A stretch of DNA of 64,000 nucleotides from JAVKSL01 sp039583695 (GCA_039583695.1 JAVKSL010000003.1:16876-80875); one strand, 5' to 3'; counted from the first letter of the stretch, positions 1 through 8,989 are shown. Notes: generated by a model from the sequence alone, not told the origin. Numbers and translations: made by a program.

Positions 1-796
1 GCTTGTGGAATGCCAGGCCCTGTGGGGCACCGCCGAGCCCTTCCATGCGCTTGCGGGTACGAGGATGCGTGGAGACCACGACGGGTCGCTCGTAGCGGCG
101 GGAGACGGCCGTGAGGGTCGAGAGCAGTTCCCGCAAGCGAACCGGGTCATCGACAGTCTCCTCTCGGTGGGCGCTCACCAGCAGGTAGCCACCCGGGTCC
201 AGTTGCAGGCGCTCCAGGACTGTCGAGTGCTCGAAGTCGCCCCGGTAGTGCTCGAGCACCTCGGCCATCGGCGACCCGCTCAACATAATCCGGCGGCTGG
301 GGAGGCCCTCCGCCAACAGGTTGCGGCGCGCGTGCTCGGTGTAGACCAGGTTGAAGTCGGCGATGTGGTCAATCATCCGGCGATTGGTCTCTTCGGGGAC
401 GTTGGCGTCGAAGCAGCGGTTGCCGGCCTCCATGTGGTACACGGGCACCTGCAGGCGCTTGGCCATGAGCGCGGCAATGCAGGAGTTGGTGTCGCCCAGC
501 ACCAGGAGGGCGTCAGGGCGCAGGTCGTGGAGTGCTTCCTCGATGCCGACGAGGGCGCCGCCCAGGAATCGTCCCAAGGTGGTGGTGTCGACCCCCAGAT
601 ACCGGTCCGGGGGCCGCAGGCCCAGCTCGTCGAAGAAGATCTGGTTGAGCTCGTAGTCGAAGTTCTGCCCTGTGTGAACCAGCACGTGATCGAAGCTCGC
701 ATCGAGGCGGTGAATGGTCCGAGACAGCCGGATGACCTCCGGTCGCGTGCCCACCACGGTCATGACCCGTGGCTGGGGCCGCCGGGGTTCGGTCAC
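1..796 (-). CDS. capG: UDP-N-acetylglucosamine 2-epimerase, CapG type (3' end outside window)
   Basis: Non-hydrolysing UDP-GlcNAc 2-epimerase family. Visible family landmarks are an N-terminal VGTRPEVIRL segment, then HTGQNFDYEL, GDTNS, HMEAGNRCFDANVPEETNRR and SAHREE. Following CapE and CapF, the CapG-type enzyme would epimerise the last intermediate to UDP-N-acetyl-L-fucosamine in the cytoplasm; that assignment rests on the neighbours plus family resemblance. The GTG start at 796 overlaps the stop of the upstream glycosyltransferase as GTGA. An internal ATG at 763 is the alternative. About 265 residues are visible of an expected 370 or so, because the gene runs off the left edge. It differs clearly from the second epimerase at 7886, which is a standard WecB. 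Confidence 0.9.
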   Translation of the reverse strand, partial: MTEPRRPQPRVMTVVGTRPEVIRLSRTIHRLDASFDHVLVHTGQNFDYELNQIFFDELGLRPPDRYLGVDTTTLGRFLGGALVGIEEALHDLRPDALLVLGDTNSCIAALMAKRLQVPVYHMEAGNRCFDANVPEETNRRMIDHIADFNLVYTEHARRNLLAEGLPSRRIMLSGSPMAEVLEHYRGDFEHSTVLERLQLDPGGYLLVSAHREETVDDPVRLRELLSTLTAVSRRYERPVVVSTHPRTRKRMEGLGGAPQGLAFHK

Positions 797-1734
797 GCGC
801 AGGCCAGCCAGGAAAAATAGGCGTCCGGATCGAAAGGCCCCGGGTCGGGCTCCGGGCGATGCTCCGCCGCTTGCCTGACTGCGTCCGCCAAGGCGTCGGG
901 GTCCTCGGCGGTGTATCCGACGAGGGCTTCCCCCGCCACCTCCCGGTTCTGTGGCGTGTCCTTGGCGATGACCGGGACACCCGCGGCACGGGCCTCGGCC
1001 AGCGGGTAGCAGAAGGACTCGAGGGCGTACGGGACATAGCCGGCTACTGCCTGTGCCCAGAGCTGGTCCATCTGCTCCAGGCTCTGGAGCCCGATGGGCT
1101 CGACCAGGGCGTGCGCGGACAGGCGCGGCAGGTCGGCAGGACAAGCCGTGACCTTCACGGTAAAGGGCAGCCCACAGCGGTCCAGGGCGTCGACCAGAAG
1201 GGCCAGGCCGGTCTCGAGGTCCTTGTGGGTGGCGGGGATGCTCGGGTACAAGACGTAGGGATCCGCCGGGCCCTGGGAGCGGGAGAAGCGCGCGCTGAGC
1301 GGATGGAGGCGGACGCAGAGGCGCCGGCTGACGGCAGGCACCGCGGCCATCACCCGCTCGGCCATGCCGGTGCTGGGCACCACCACCCGGTCGGCTCGGC
1401 GAGCCAGGGCGCGCACGACGGGGACCTCGCGGCGCAGGCTCGAGGAAAGCCCCGGAATGCTCGAAGCCTCCCCAGGCCATAGGAAGTGCAGAGCGTTGCG
1501 GAGAAGGACCACCCGCTCGCCTCGACCGCTGACGAAGCTGACGTTGTTGGCGGCGATGCGGCGGCCGCCCCGGCCCACCAGCTCACGGCGGGCGAGCCAG
1601 CGGGGCTCGACCCTCTGGCCGGACCCGATCAGGCGCACCTCGGCCTCGGGATGCCGCGCCACCCAGGCCTCGACCTCCCGCCGCCATCGGGCCGCGCCAC
1701 CGGTGGTGGCCCCCGCCACGTCGATGGTCGTCAC
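793..1734 (-). CDS. Glycosyltransferase (GT4-like), surface polysaccharide
   Basis: About 313 residues. The C-terminal half has the GT-B pattern of a family 4 transferase: a VLYPSIPATHKD segment, then GYVPYALESFCYPLAEARAAGVPVIAKDTPQNREVAG, where the ESFCYPLAEA stretch corresponds to the nucleotide-sugar-binding E-x7-E motif. The GTG start at 1734 overlaps the capF stop (GTGA), so an in-frame extension reaching back to 2109 through capF is not used. Sitting between capF and capG, it probably adds a sugar to the lipid-linked polysaccharide repeat. Donor and acceptor cannot be read from the sequence. Confidence 0.82.
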   Translation of the reverse strand: MTTIDVAGATTGGAARWRREVEAWVARHPEAEVRLIGSGQRVEPRWLARRELVGRGGRRIAANNVSFVSGRGERVVLLRNALHFLWPGEASSIPGLSSSLRREVPVVRALARRADRVVVPSTGMAERVMAAVPAVSRRLCVRLHPLSARFSRSQGPADPYVLYPSIPATHKDLETGLALLVDALDRCGLPFTVKVTACPADLPRLSAHALVEPIGLQSLEQMDQLWAQAVAGYVPYALESFCYPLAEARAAGVPVIAKDTPQNREVAGEALVGYTAEDPDALADAVRQAAEHRPEPDPGPFDPDAYFSWLACA

Positions 1735-2837
1735 ACCACCTCCGCGAACGTGTCGGGGTCGGCCGGGTCGTAGATCTCGTTGGCCCAGAAGATGGTGGAA
1801 AGCGGTTCGCCACCGGTGTTGGTCAGGTTGTGGGTATGAAGAGTGGGCATGTCCACCGCCACCGGCTGGTTGCCGGTGACGTCGAAGCTGGCCACCGGTC
1901 CCCCCCAGACTGGGCGGATCGCGATGCGGGCCTGGCCGGACACCACCAGGAATCGCTCCACCTTGCGCAGGTGGAAGTGGTTGCCCCGGGTTACGCCTAC
2001 CCCAGTGGTGGAGTAGGACGACTGGGAGGCGCCGCCGAGCGCCTGGCTGGTCTCGACGAAGGTGCCCCGGGCGTCGGTGTGGGAAAGGAGGGGGAGGGGA
2101 AACGCCCACGGGTGGAGGAAGGATCGGTAGGTGTTGAACAGCCGCAGGGTGAAGGGGTCGCCGAGGTGGGGGAAGCGACCGCCACGGTAGGCGCTCGCCA
2201 GGCCCTCCAGCCTGCCCAGGACGGCTGACACCGTGGTCGGGGTGCCCGCAGGTCGCAGCGTGCCGGCCCGCGCCCCCGTTGCCAGGTGCTCCACGACGAG
2301 CGCGGCGGCGTCTTGGGCGTGGAGCAGCTCCAGGTCACGGTCCACGTCGATCCTCGGGGTCTGTCCGCGGGCCAGCTGGTGGCAGAAGGTGGCCACGAAG
2401 GAGTTGTACTCCGGCCGCCCGCTCTCGCCGTAGAGGTTGGGCAGGACCAGGTCCACGTAGGGCGCACCCGCCCGGCCCGCCCATTGCGAGAGGATGTCCG
2501 AGGCCCGGGCCTTCCCCCGCCCGTAGGGGCTAGCGGTGCCGGCCTGCACGGAGTTTGCGAACACCAGCCGCTGAGTCCCGCCGACCTTGGCCAGCATCGC
2601 GGCCAGCCGCTCGGACGTCTCCACGTTGCCGGACTCCACCACCTCGGGCGCCCCTCGGTTCACCCCTGCCAGGTGCACCACGGCGTCGGTGCCCGCAAGG
2701 GCGTCCAGCAGGGAGCTGTCGTCGGCGAACACCGCACGTGGGATGCACACGATCTCGTCGCCGGGGCGCAGCGCCCGCAGGCGCACGCGGAGGTGGCGCC
2801 CGAGGAACCCGGCCGATCCCGTGACGGCGATCCTCAC
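1731..2837 (-). CDS. capF: UDP-2-acetamido-2,6-dideoxy-hexulose reductase CapF (SDR plus cupin)
   Basis: 368 residues, the normal CapF length. The N-terminal SDR domain has the Rossmann motif TGSAGFLGRHL, VVHLAGVNR, and SPYGRGKARASD in the active-site region. The C-terminal third is a cupin (LSHTDARGTFVE, GVTRGNHFHLRKVERFLVVSGQ, MPTLHTHNLTNTG) with the metal-binding histidines present. In known pathways CapF acts on the CapE product on the way to UDP-N-acetyl-L-fucosamine. The GTG start at 2837 overlaps the capE stop (GTGA), and its own stop overlaps the next glycosyltransferase, so translation is likely coupled. Confidence 0.93.
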   Translation of the reverse strand: MRIAVTGSAGFLGRHLRVRLRALRPGDEIVCIPRAVFADDSSLLDALAGTDAVVHLAGVNRGAPEVVESGNVETSERLAAMLAKVGGTQRLVFANSVQAGTASPYGRGKARASDILSQWAGRAGAPYVDLVLPNLYGESGRPEYNSFVATFCHQLARGQTPRIDVDRDLELLHAQDAAALVVEHLATGARAGTLRPAGTPTTVSAVLGRLEGLASAYRGGRFPHLGDPFTLRLFNTYRSFLHPWAFPLPLLSHTDARGTFVETSQALGGASQSSYSTTGVGVTRGNHFHLRKVERFLVVSGQARIAIRPVWGGPVASFDVTGNQPVAVDMPTLHTHNLTNTGGEPLSTIFWANEIYDPADPDTFAEVV

Positions 2838-3910
2838 TGCGAGACGCCTTCGAGGGTCGGATCGGCATCGACCGCCAGGACCGGACGGCCCGCGCGGGCC
2901 AGCTCCCCGCGGATCTCGGGGAGGCTGAGCAGCAGGGCCTCGACCTCTGCAACGTCGAGCTGGCGAGTGGAGGCGGAGTCGTAGTCGCGGCTCACTGCCA
3001 CCTGCGGGTCCCCCTCCTCGAAGTAGGGCGCGTAGTCGAGCCCTCGGGCGTCCAGGGCGACGCGGAAGTAGTCCGGGCCGTCGGTGCTGCGGCTCAGCTC
3101 CTCGCCGGTGGCCAGGGTCTCGTGGAGCTTCTCGCCGTGGCGTACGCCGATCGTGCGGATCACAGGGGTCACGCCGAACAGGTTGCCGAGCGCCGTGACC
3201 AGCCGCCCGATGGTCGTCGCCGGCGCCTTGCGGATGAACAGCTCCCCGGGCTCGCCGCTGGTGAAGGCGTGCTCGACCAGGTCCACGGACTGGGCGAGGG
3301 TCATCATGAACCGCGTCATCGACGCCTCCGTGACGGTCACCGTCGCCGACGAGGTGAGCTGGCGGACGAACAGCGGGATGACGGACCCGCGTGAGTACAT
3401 CACGTTGCCGTAGCGGACCAGGCACACCGTCGTCCCTGACTCCGGGTGGCTGCGGGCGAAGGCCTGGGCGGTCTTTTCCATCAGCGCCTTGCTCATGCCC
3501 ATGGCGTTGACGGGGTAGACCGCCTTGTCGGTGCTCAGGCACACCACGCTACGCGCCCCGGCTCGGTGCGCAGCCTCGATCACGTTGCTGCTGCCGAGCA
3601 CGTTGGTCTGGACGGCCTGGAGTGGGAAGAACTCGCAAGAGGGGACCTGCTTGAGGGCCGCCGCGTGGAATACATAATCCACCCCGGCCATGGCCTGCTC
3701 GACGCTGGCCGGGTCGCGCACGTCACCTAGGTAGAAGCGCAGGCGCGGGTCCGCCACGTCGTGGCGCATCTGGTCCTGCTTGGCCTCGTCCCGGCTGAGG
3801 ACACGGATCTCCACGCACGCACCGGTGAGCAGCTTGCGGGCCATGGTCGAGCCGAAGGATCCTGTCCCTCCAGTTATGAGCACGGTCGCTCCAGCCAGAT
3901 CGGCCGACAC
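2834..3910 (-). CDS. capE: UDP-GlcNAc 4,6-dehydratase/5-epimerase CapE
   Basis: About 358 residues, extended SDR of the CapE/PseB/WbpM type. Motifs are VLITGGTGSFGSTMARKLL, then FHAAALKQVPSCEFFP and CLSTDKAVYPVNAMGMSKALMEK, with the M-x3-K arrangement that replaces the usual Y-x3-K. It would convert UDP-GlcNAc to the 4-keto-6-deoxy L-arabino intermediate, the first step to UDP-L-FucNAc. I chose GTG at 3910 because it puts the Rossmann motif close to the N-terminus as in characterised CapE. An in-frame start at 3976 would overlap the preceding gene by 41 bases. The gap to the upstream glycosyltransferase stop is 25 bases. Confidence 0.92.
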   Translation of the reverse strand: MSADLAGATVLITGGTGSFGSTMARKLLTGACVEIRVLSRDEAKQDQMRHDVADPRLRFYLGDVRDPASVEQAMAGVDYVFHAAALKQVPSCEFFPLQAVQTNVLGSSNVIEAAHRAGARSVVCLSTDKAVYPVNAMGMSKALMEKTAQAFARSHPESGTTVCLVRYGNVMYSRGSVIPLFVRQLTSSATVTVTEASMTRFMMTLAQSVDLVEHAFTSGEPGELFIRKAPATTIGRLVTALGNLFGVTPVIRTIGVRHGEKLHETLATGEELSRSTDGPDYFRVALDARGLDYAPYFEEGDPQVAVSRDYDSASTRQLDVAEVEALLLSLPEIRGELARAGRPVLAVDADPTLEGVSQ

Positions 3911-3935
3911 CGCCGTTTTCTCGTGACGGCACTCC

Positions 3936-5192
3936 TCAGGCGGCACGTGCGCCCCGCTCTGCTGCCATCTGCGCAAGGATCCCCTCGACGGCGTCTACCC
4001 CCCGGTCCAATGCAAAGTGCTCCTCATAGTGGGCTCTGGCCATCCGACCCCGTTCGTCCAGCTGCGTCCGGCTCTCCGATTGAGCCCTGCGGATGGCATC
4101 TTCGAGGTCCTCAACCCCCGCGGGCCTGGCTGTCCAGCCAGCCCCGGATTCGGACACGATGCTGGCAACGTCGCCCACTGCGCAGGCCAGGACAGGACGA
4201 CCCGAGGCCAGGATGGCCGGCACCTTGCTCGGCATGGTCATCGCCGACAGCGAATCGTCGCTGAGGCTCACCAGGATTGCGCTCGCCACCGAGACAAGGC
4301 GGCCCATGTCCGCGCCTGGCCACCGCCCAAGGAAGGTCACATTAGTCAAGCCAAGTGTCTCGGCTCGCTGCCTGAGCTCGTCCTCGGCTGTGCCTGATCC
4401 GGCGATGAGACAGCGAAAACCTGGCAGGTTCATAACCCGGGAGCAGGCATCCAGCAGCACGTCGAGCCCTTGGGCGTGGCCCAGGTTCCCGGCGTAGAGG
4501 AGGGTGAAGCCGTCGCTCACGCCGAGGTCGTTGGCGAGCGCCATGTCCGGGATCCTCGGGTAGTAAACGGACTCGTCAGCCCACACCGGGATGTAGTGAA
4601 GCTTGTCGCGCGGGACGCCACGCTCGACCAGGACATCGACGATGCCTGGTGAGATACAGGCGATCGCGGTAGCCTTCCGGTAGGTGCTCTGGCACCAGCG
4701 CCCCAGGGCCGTCTCGAGGAGCCGGTAGGAGTGCTCGCGGGCCATACCGCTGAATGCGATGCTGTCGGGCCATAGGTCCATCACGTGCAGCAGGTGCGGC
4801 ACGCGCCAGAGTGCGCTCGCAAGAGCGCTCGGCAGTCCCACCGTGGCCGGTGAGTTGTACACCCAGAAGGCGTCGACACCCCGCAGCGCACCGAGCCCGC
4901 TGACGGTTGCACTGGCGGCAAACGACCCATAGTTGAGAAAGCGTCGCCACTCGGAGCGATCGTGGCTGGGGTACAGGGCTACCCGACGGATCCGCTCGCC
5001 TGCCTCGCCAACCTCGTTTGTCACCGGTCGCATCTTGTAGCCGGGATAGAGCTGTCCGGTGGGGTAGTTGGGAAGGCCGGTGAGCACCGTCACGTCATGA
5101 GATCGGGCAGCCAGAGCGCGAGCCAGGACTGTGGGCACTGCCGCGGCACCGGGCTCCGGGGCATACCACTGCGAGAGCAAACCGATCTTCAA
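3936..5192 (-). CDS. Glycosyltransferase, WbuB-like GT4
   Basis: About 418 residues with a complete GT-B fold pattern: N-terminal KIGLLSQWYAPEPGAAAVPT, LTGLPNYPTG, HVMDLWPDSIA, and a C-terminal LLYAGNLGHAQGLDVLLDA followed by SLSDDSLSAMTMPSKVPAILASGRPVL. The PEPGAA and LPNYPTG segments are typical of WbuB-type transferases. These often accompany UDP-L-FucNAc genes and transfer N-acetylfucosamine, so that donor is a reasonable inference here. The start is a TTG at 5192 forming a TTGA overlap with the upstream epimerase stop, with a GGGGG run about 9 bases ahead. Confidence 0.85.
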   Translation of the reverse strand: MKIGLLSQWYAPEPGAAAVPTVLARALAARSHDVTVLTGLPNYPTGQLYPGYKMRPVTNEVGEAGERIRRVALYPSHDRSEWRRFLNYGSFAASATVSGLGALRGVDAFWVYNSPATVGLPSALASALWRVPHLLHVMDLWPDSIAFSGMAREHSYRLLETALGRWCQSTYRKATAIACISPGIVDVLVERGVPRDKLHYIPVWADESVYYPRIPDMALANDLGVSDGFTLLYAGNLGHAQGLDVLLDACSRVMNLPGFRCLIAGSGTAEDELRQRAETLGLTNVTFLGRWPGADMGRLVSVASAILVSLSDDSLSAMTMPSKVPAILASGRPVLACAVGDVASIVSESGAGWTARPAGVEDLEDAIRRAQSESRTQLDERGRMARAHYEEHFALDRGVDAVEGILAQMAAERGARAA

Positions 5193-6139
5193 GACGGGAT
5201 ACCCCCTGCCACCTTGGCCGCTAAGCGCTCCCAGGAATCTTTGGCAGCCGGCGGCACGAAACCCTGATGGCTTAGCCAACCGGCTACCTGCGCCTGGCCG
5301 CACCACAGCAGCTCCAGGCGCCGACGGTAAGCGTAGAAGGGCTCCCGCGTGCCCAACCGGCGAGCTGGGCAGAGCACGGTCCTGGCCAGCAGGGTTGGCA
5401 CCTGCCTGGGCTCATGACCACCGAGAAGCCGAAGGAAGCTACGTGTGGTCCAGCCCTCCCAAGGTTGGAGAACGACCGGAGGGGGTTGGCGCGTCAAATT
5501 GCAGAGATAGGCCACCGCCGCCGCGACGTTCTCCACCAGGACCTGGGGCGTCGGGGCATCGCCGGGGGCCATCACTGTAGCCAGGGGGGATCGCGCCAAA
5601 CGGGCCAGGCTCCGGGTCAGTGATCGCTGCGGGCCGTGGACTGAGGTAGGCCGCAGGATGACGGCACTGCTGGCAGGTCGTGTCACCATCGCGGCAGCGA
5701 TGCCCTGTTCACCGAGGGCCTTGACTCTCGCGTAGGCCGAACCGAGCTCGAACGTCGGCATCTCGTCCAACGGGGCCCGAGTGCCCTGGACCGCCGCTGA
5801 GCTGACATGGACAAATCGTCGGACGCTGGCCTTGGTGCAGGCCTGTGCCACCAAGGCGGGCATGACGGCGTTAGCTCCTGTCAGCCTGGCGCGGTCCATT
5901 CCCGTCGGCGTGGGGAGACCAGCGGCGTTCACGACGGCGTCGGCTCCATGCACAGCACTGACAAGGTTGGCTAGCACGCCGGCGTGTGCGGCCGCTGCCA
6001 GGAGGACCTCAGCGACATCTTTGCAGTCGGTTCGAATCCGCGGAGCAACGAGAGGGTGGACAGCCCATCCCTGTGCAGTGAGCTCGGTGCACACTGCTGC
6101 GCCGACGAAACCTCGAGCCCCGAGGACGACTACGTCCAT
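5189..6139 (-). CDS. NAD-dependent epimerase/dehydratase (extended SDR)
   Basis: 316 residues. N-terminal VVVLGARGFVGAAV gives the G-x2-G-x2-G dinucleotide motif. DAVVNAAG, HVSSAAVQGT and YARVKALGEQ (Y-x3-K) complete the SDR catalytic set, and LRPTSVHGPQR is the usual substrate-side loop. This is the first gene of the leftward polysaccharide operon, ending in a TTGA overlap with the glycosyltransferase. A role in making or editing a nucleotide sugar is likely. The actual substrate is not evident, and a C-terminal region rich in R and L after residue 230 is not typical of well-known epimerases. Confidence 0.8.
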   Translation of the reverse strand: MDVVVLGARGFVGAAVCTELTAQGWAVHPLVAPRIRTDCKDVAEVLLAAAAHAGVLANLVSAVHGADAVVNAAGLPTPTGMDRARLTGANAVMPALVAQACTKASVRRFVHVSSAAVQGTRAPLDEMPTFELGSAYARVKALGEQGIAAAMVTRPASSAVILRPTSVHGPQRSLTRSLARLARSPLATVMAPGDAPTPQVLVENVAAAVAYLCNLTRQPPPVVLQPWEGWTTRSFLRLLGGHEPRQVPTLLARTVLCPARRLGTREPFYAYRRRLELLWCGQAQVAGWLSHQGFVPPAAKDSWERLAAKVAGGIPS

Positions 6140-6477
6140 CGGTGACGCTGAGCCGGGCGGCTGCCGATGTCACCATGCAGCGCCAACACCGCCAAACTGG
6201 TCGTGATCCTGATAACGCAGGCGAGGAACGCGAACCGCCGCCGGCTCCACGCCACGCGCAACCCTGTGTATCCCACCAACCCGTTGCCCACCATTAACCC
6301 TTTACCCTTCTTTGACACCCCCCGTGGATATCCCCCAGCGCGCCACCCGTGAGAGGGCTCACGCTGCGCAACCGTAGCGTTACCTGTGGGGGCGCGCAAG
6401 TACAATCGCGCGGCATCTAGATCACAACCCCCTGGGCGGCTCCGCAGCGGACCCGGTGCCCGACGACCGGGTCGGCG
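6140..6477. other. Intergenic region between divergent transcripts
   Basis: No convincing gene. This stretch separates the leftward polysaccharide operon from rightward remnants and should carry the operon promoter, but I see no close match to a -35/-10 pair on the minus strand. A minus-strand reading frame up to 6405 has arginine-rich, non-conserved content and looks spurious. Confidence 0.4.
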
Positions 6478-6488
6478 TATCCTGAGCC

Positions 6489-7289
6489 GTGGTGGACGAT
6501 CTCGATGCCCTGGAGGCGGACCGGCTCATCAACCTGACCTCCGGGGGGCTGGTGACCCAGGTCATCTCCGTCGCCGCCGCCCTCGGAGTCGCGGACGCTC
6601 TCGTAGGCGCTCCCGGCACCAGCGCCGAGGTGGCGGAGCGCTGTGGCGCCGATCCCACCAGCGTCCGCCGGCTCCTGAGTGCCCTCGCCGCGCTGGGCAT
6701 CGTCGAGGCACTCGACGCCGATCTGCGCGCGTCACCGAGCACCCCGCCCGGGGAGCGGGCCCACTGGTCGTCACCTATCGGGTCAGCGCCGGACGGCTCC
6801 CCGAGAGCCACTGGTATCACGACCGCCGCCAGGGGGGCTGGTTGGTGGGCGAGGTGTGCCACTTCATCGACACCTGCGGAGCCATCGTGGGCGCCGATCC
6901 CACCGAAGTCCATGCGATGGGCTCGGGCGGCCACGAGGCGGCGCTGGCCGACGGGATCATCGTGAGCCCGCGCTACCCAGGGGGCTCGCTCGCGGCTGTC
7001 ACCTCCGCCAGCGCCGGCCACGCCCGCACGGAGAAGGAGGAGATCCAGGTGCTCGGCCGTGGGCACACCGCCTTGGTGAGCGACTTCCGCAAGGTGGTCC
7101 TGGACGGAAAGCCAACGGCTCTCGCATCACAGGACAAGGGACATGTGGGAGAGGCGCGTGCCTTCGCCCGGGCCATCGCCACCCCCGACCTGACCCCGGC
7201 GAGCGGCGATCGCATCGTCGCGGGCCGTCCTGGATGCGGTCTCGTCCCTGTGCCGCCTGGGCGACGGCCCCGAAGACCCAATGGCCTGA
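6489..7289 (+). pseudogene. Chimeric remnant: O-methyltransferase N-terminus joined to Gfo/Idh/MocA oxidoreductase C-terminus
   Basis: From GTG 6489 the first ~80 codons read as the dimerisation/winged-helix start of an O-methyltransferase (LINLTSGGLVTQVISVAAALGVADAL, then AERCGADPTSVRRLLSALAALGIVEAL). Near 6735-6755 the match jumps to another frame. It continues as the C-terminal part of a Gfo/Idh/MocA oxidoreductase of the bi-domain type (VSAGRLPESHWYHD, GEVCHFIDTCGAIVGADP, GHARTEKEEIQVLGRGH). A second frame change near 7205 leads to a tail ending in RLGDGPEDPMA and a stop at 7287-7289. Neither parent is complete, so this is a dead fusion. A TATCCT -10 box lies 5 bases before the GTG. The N-terminal part is repeated at 9321. 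Confidence 0.75.
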
Positions 7290-7292
7290 GCG

Positions 7293-7859
7293 ATGCAGAC
7301 CAGAGCCGCCAGCAACCTGAAAGATGCCGTCCGGGGATTCTGGGAAGAGTCGTCCTGCGGAGAGATCTACGCCGAAGGCGGCTCGCTCCGCCGGCAGTTC
7401 GAGACCCACGCCGCCGCTCGCTACGCGCTCGAACCCTACATCCGGGCCTTCGCCGGCTTCGACGGGCGGGGCAGGGACGTGTTGGAGATCGGTGTGGGGA
7501 TGGGGGCGGACCACGTCGAGTGGGCGAGGAGCGAATCGATCGTCGGCTACATGCTCTGGGCCCGCTACGGCCTTGGCACCGGGCATCCGCGCCGGAGCCT
7601 GGCCGACATCTACGCGCAGCATCTGGAGAGCCCGGGGACCAAGGGCTTCACCCTCGAGGAGGGCCGGGAGCTCGCGGCGGGGTTCTCGTCCGTGACGGTG
7701 TGGAGCGAGCTCGGCTTCGGCGACCTGTTGCAGGGCGAGGTCGGCGAGCGCCACCGTGGCCCTGTCCTGGAGATCGCGACCCGGGTCTGGCCCCGAGGCC
7801 TGATCAGGCGGGTCCTGCCGCATCACGGGCTCATGCTGTTGATCAGGGCGGTCAAGTAG
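7293..7859 (+). pseudogene. Class I methyltransferase lacking its SAM-binding core (in-frame deletion)
   Basis: 188 codons open throughout. Residues 1-85 match the start of a class I SAM methyltransferase up to motif I (DVLEIGVGMGADHVEWARS). The next residues, ESIVGYMLWARYGLGTGHP, belong to a region that normally lies some 80 residues further on. What is missing is the stretch holding the SAM acidic residue, motif II and the post-motif region. The C-terminus (YLESPGTKGFT-like segment, LIRRVLPHHGLMLLIRAVK) looks intact. The frame is preserved, so a protein may still be made, but it cannot bind SAM in the usual way. Confidence 0.7.
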
Positions 7860-7885
7860 GGCTTCTCGGACCAGGTAGCGTCGCG

Positions 7886-8989
7886 GTGGTCCGGGTCCTA
7901 TGCGTGGCGGGGGCGCGGCCCAACTTCATGAAGGTCAAGCCGGTCATGGACGCCCTGGAGCGCCTGGGGGCCGAGGTGGTCCTGGTCCACACCGGCCAGC
8001 ACTACGACGCCGCGATGAGCGAGGTGTTCCTTGCCGAGCTCGGCATCCGAGCTCCGGACCACCTCCTCGGCGTCGGGTCGGGTACCCAGGCGGAACAGAC
8101 CGCCAAGGTGATGGTCGCCCTCGAGCCCCTGGTGGCCAGGTGTGGCGCTGACGTCGTGGTGGTGGTGGGCGACGTGAACTCGACGGTGGCGGCGGCCCTG
8201 GTCGCAGCCAAGGCTGGCTGCCTGGTGGCCCATGTCGAGGCGGGACTGCGCAGCCGTGAGTGGTCGATGCCCGAGGAGGTGAACCGCGTCGTCACGGACC
8301 GCCTGAGTGACTACCTGTTCGCCCCGTCACCCGACGCGCTCGACAATCTCAGAGCCGAGGGCTATCGGGAGGACCAGGTCCACCTTGTTGGAAACGTGAT
8401 GGTCGACACCTTGCTGGCCACCCTCGACCGGGCGAGGGCCCGGCCCATCTTGGGTGAGCTGGGACTCGAGCCGAAGGGATATGGCCTGGTCACCCTGCAC
8501 CGCCCCGCCAACGTGGACGATCCGGTGGTGCTGGCCAACATCCTCGGCACCCTGGGCGAGGTAGCCCGGGAGGTTCCCCTCGTTTTCCCGGTCCACCCCC
8601 GTACCGCGGAGCGGCTGGGTGATGTCCAGGTGCCAGATGGGCTTCGGCTCATCGATCCGGCCGGCTACCTCGACTTCCTCGCCTTGGAGGACGCCGCTCG
8701 GCTGGTGTTGACCGACTCGGGAGGCGTCCAGGAGGAGACCACCGTGCTGGGCGTGCCATGCCTCACCCTGAGGGAGAGCACCGAGCGGCCGATCACGGTC
8801 ACCGAGGGTACCAATCGGGTGGTGGGCCGCGACCCGTCCCGCATCCTTGCTGGAGCGAGGGACATCCTGGCAAAGGGGGTGGTCCCACGCTGTCCGGCTC
8901 TATGGGACGGTCGAGCCGGAGAGCGAATCGCGCGGGTGATCGTCGACGGCGGTCCGCCGCTGAGCCACAGGCGACCTACCTATCGCTGA
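7886..8989 (+). CDS. wecB: UDP-N-acetylglucosamine 2-epimerase (non-hydrolysing)
   Basis: 367 residues, normal WecB length. Motifs are AGARPNFMKVKPVMDAL, HTGQHYDAAMSEVF, VVGDVNSTVAAALVAAK, HVEAGLRSREWSMPEEVNR, GNVMVDTL, LTDSGGVQEETTVLGVPCLTLRESTERP and EGTNRVVG. It interconverts UDP-GlcNAc and UDP-ManNAc for cell-surface polymers. The start is GTG at 7886; the frame is open upstream, but that extension is the dead remnant region. It is the only intact gene between two methyltransferase pseudogenes, which suggests a formerly larger rightward sugar cluster that has been eroded. Confidence 0.92.
   Translation: MVRVLCVAGARPNFMKVKPVMDALERLGAEVVLVHTGQHYDAAMSEVFLAELGIRAPDHLLGVGSGTQAEQTAKVMVALEPLVARCGADVVVVVGDVNSTVAAALVAAKAGCLVAHVEAGLRSREWSMPEEVNRVVTDRLSDYLFAPSPDALDNLRAEGYREDQVHLVGNVMVDTLLATLDRARARPILGELGLEPKGYGLVTLHRPANVDDPVVLANILGTLGEVAREVPLVFPVHPRTAERLGDVQVPDGLRLIDPAGYLDFLALEDAARLVLTDSGGVQEETTVLGVPCLTLRESTERPITVTEGTNRVVGRDPSRILAGARDILAKGVVPRCPALWDGRAGERIARVIVDGGPPLSHRRPTYR

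Noticed and set aside
5..820. Plus-strand open frame of 271 codons at the left edge
   Set aside because: It lies antisense to the clear UDP-GlcNAc 2-epimerase, has no family resemblance, and is typical of stop-poor GC-rich DNA.
1..8989. The two UDP-GlcNAc 2-epimerases as a recent duplication
   Set aside because: Their motifs differ throughout (GNRCFDANVPEE versus GLRSREWSMPEE), so they belong to different subgroups (CapG type and WecB type).
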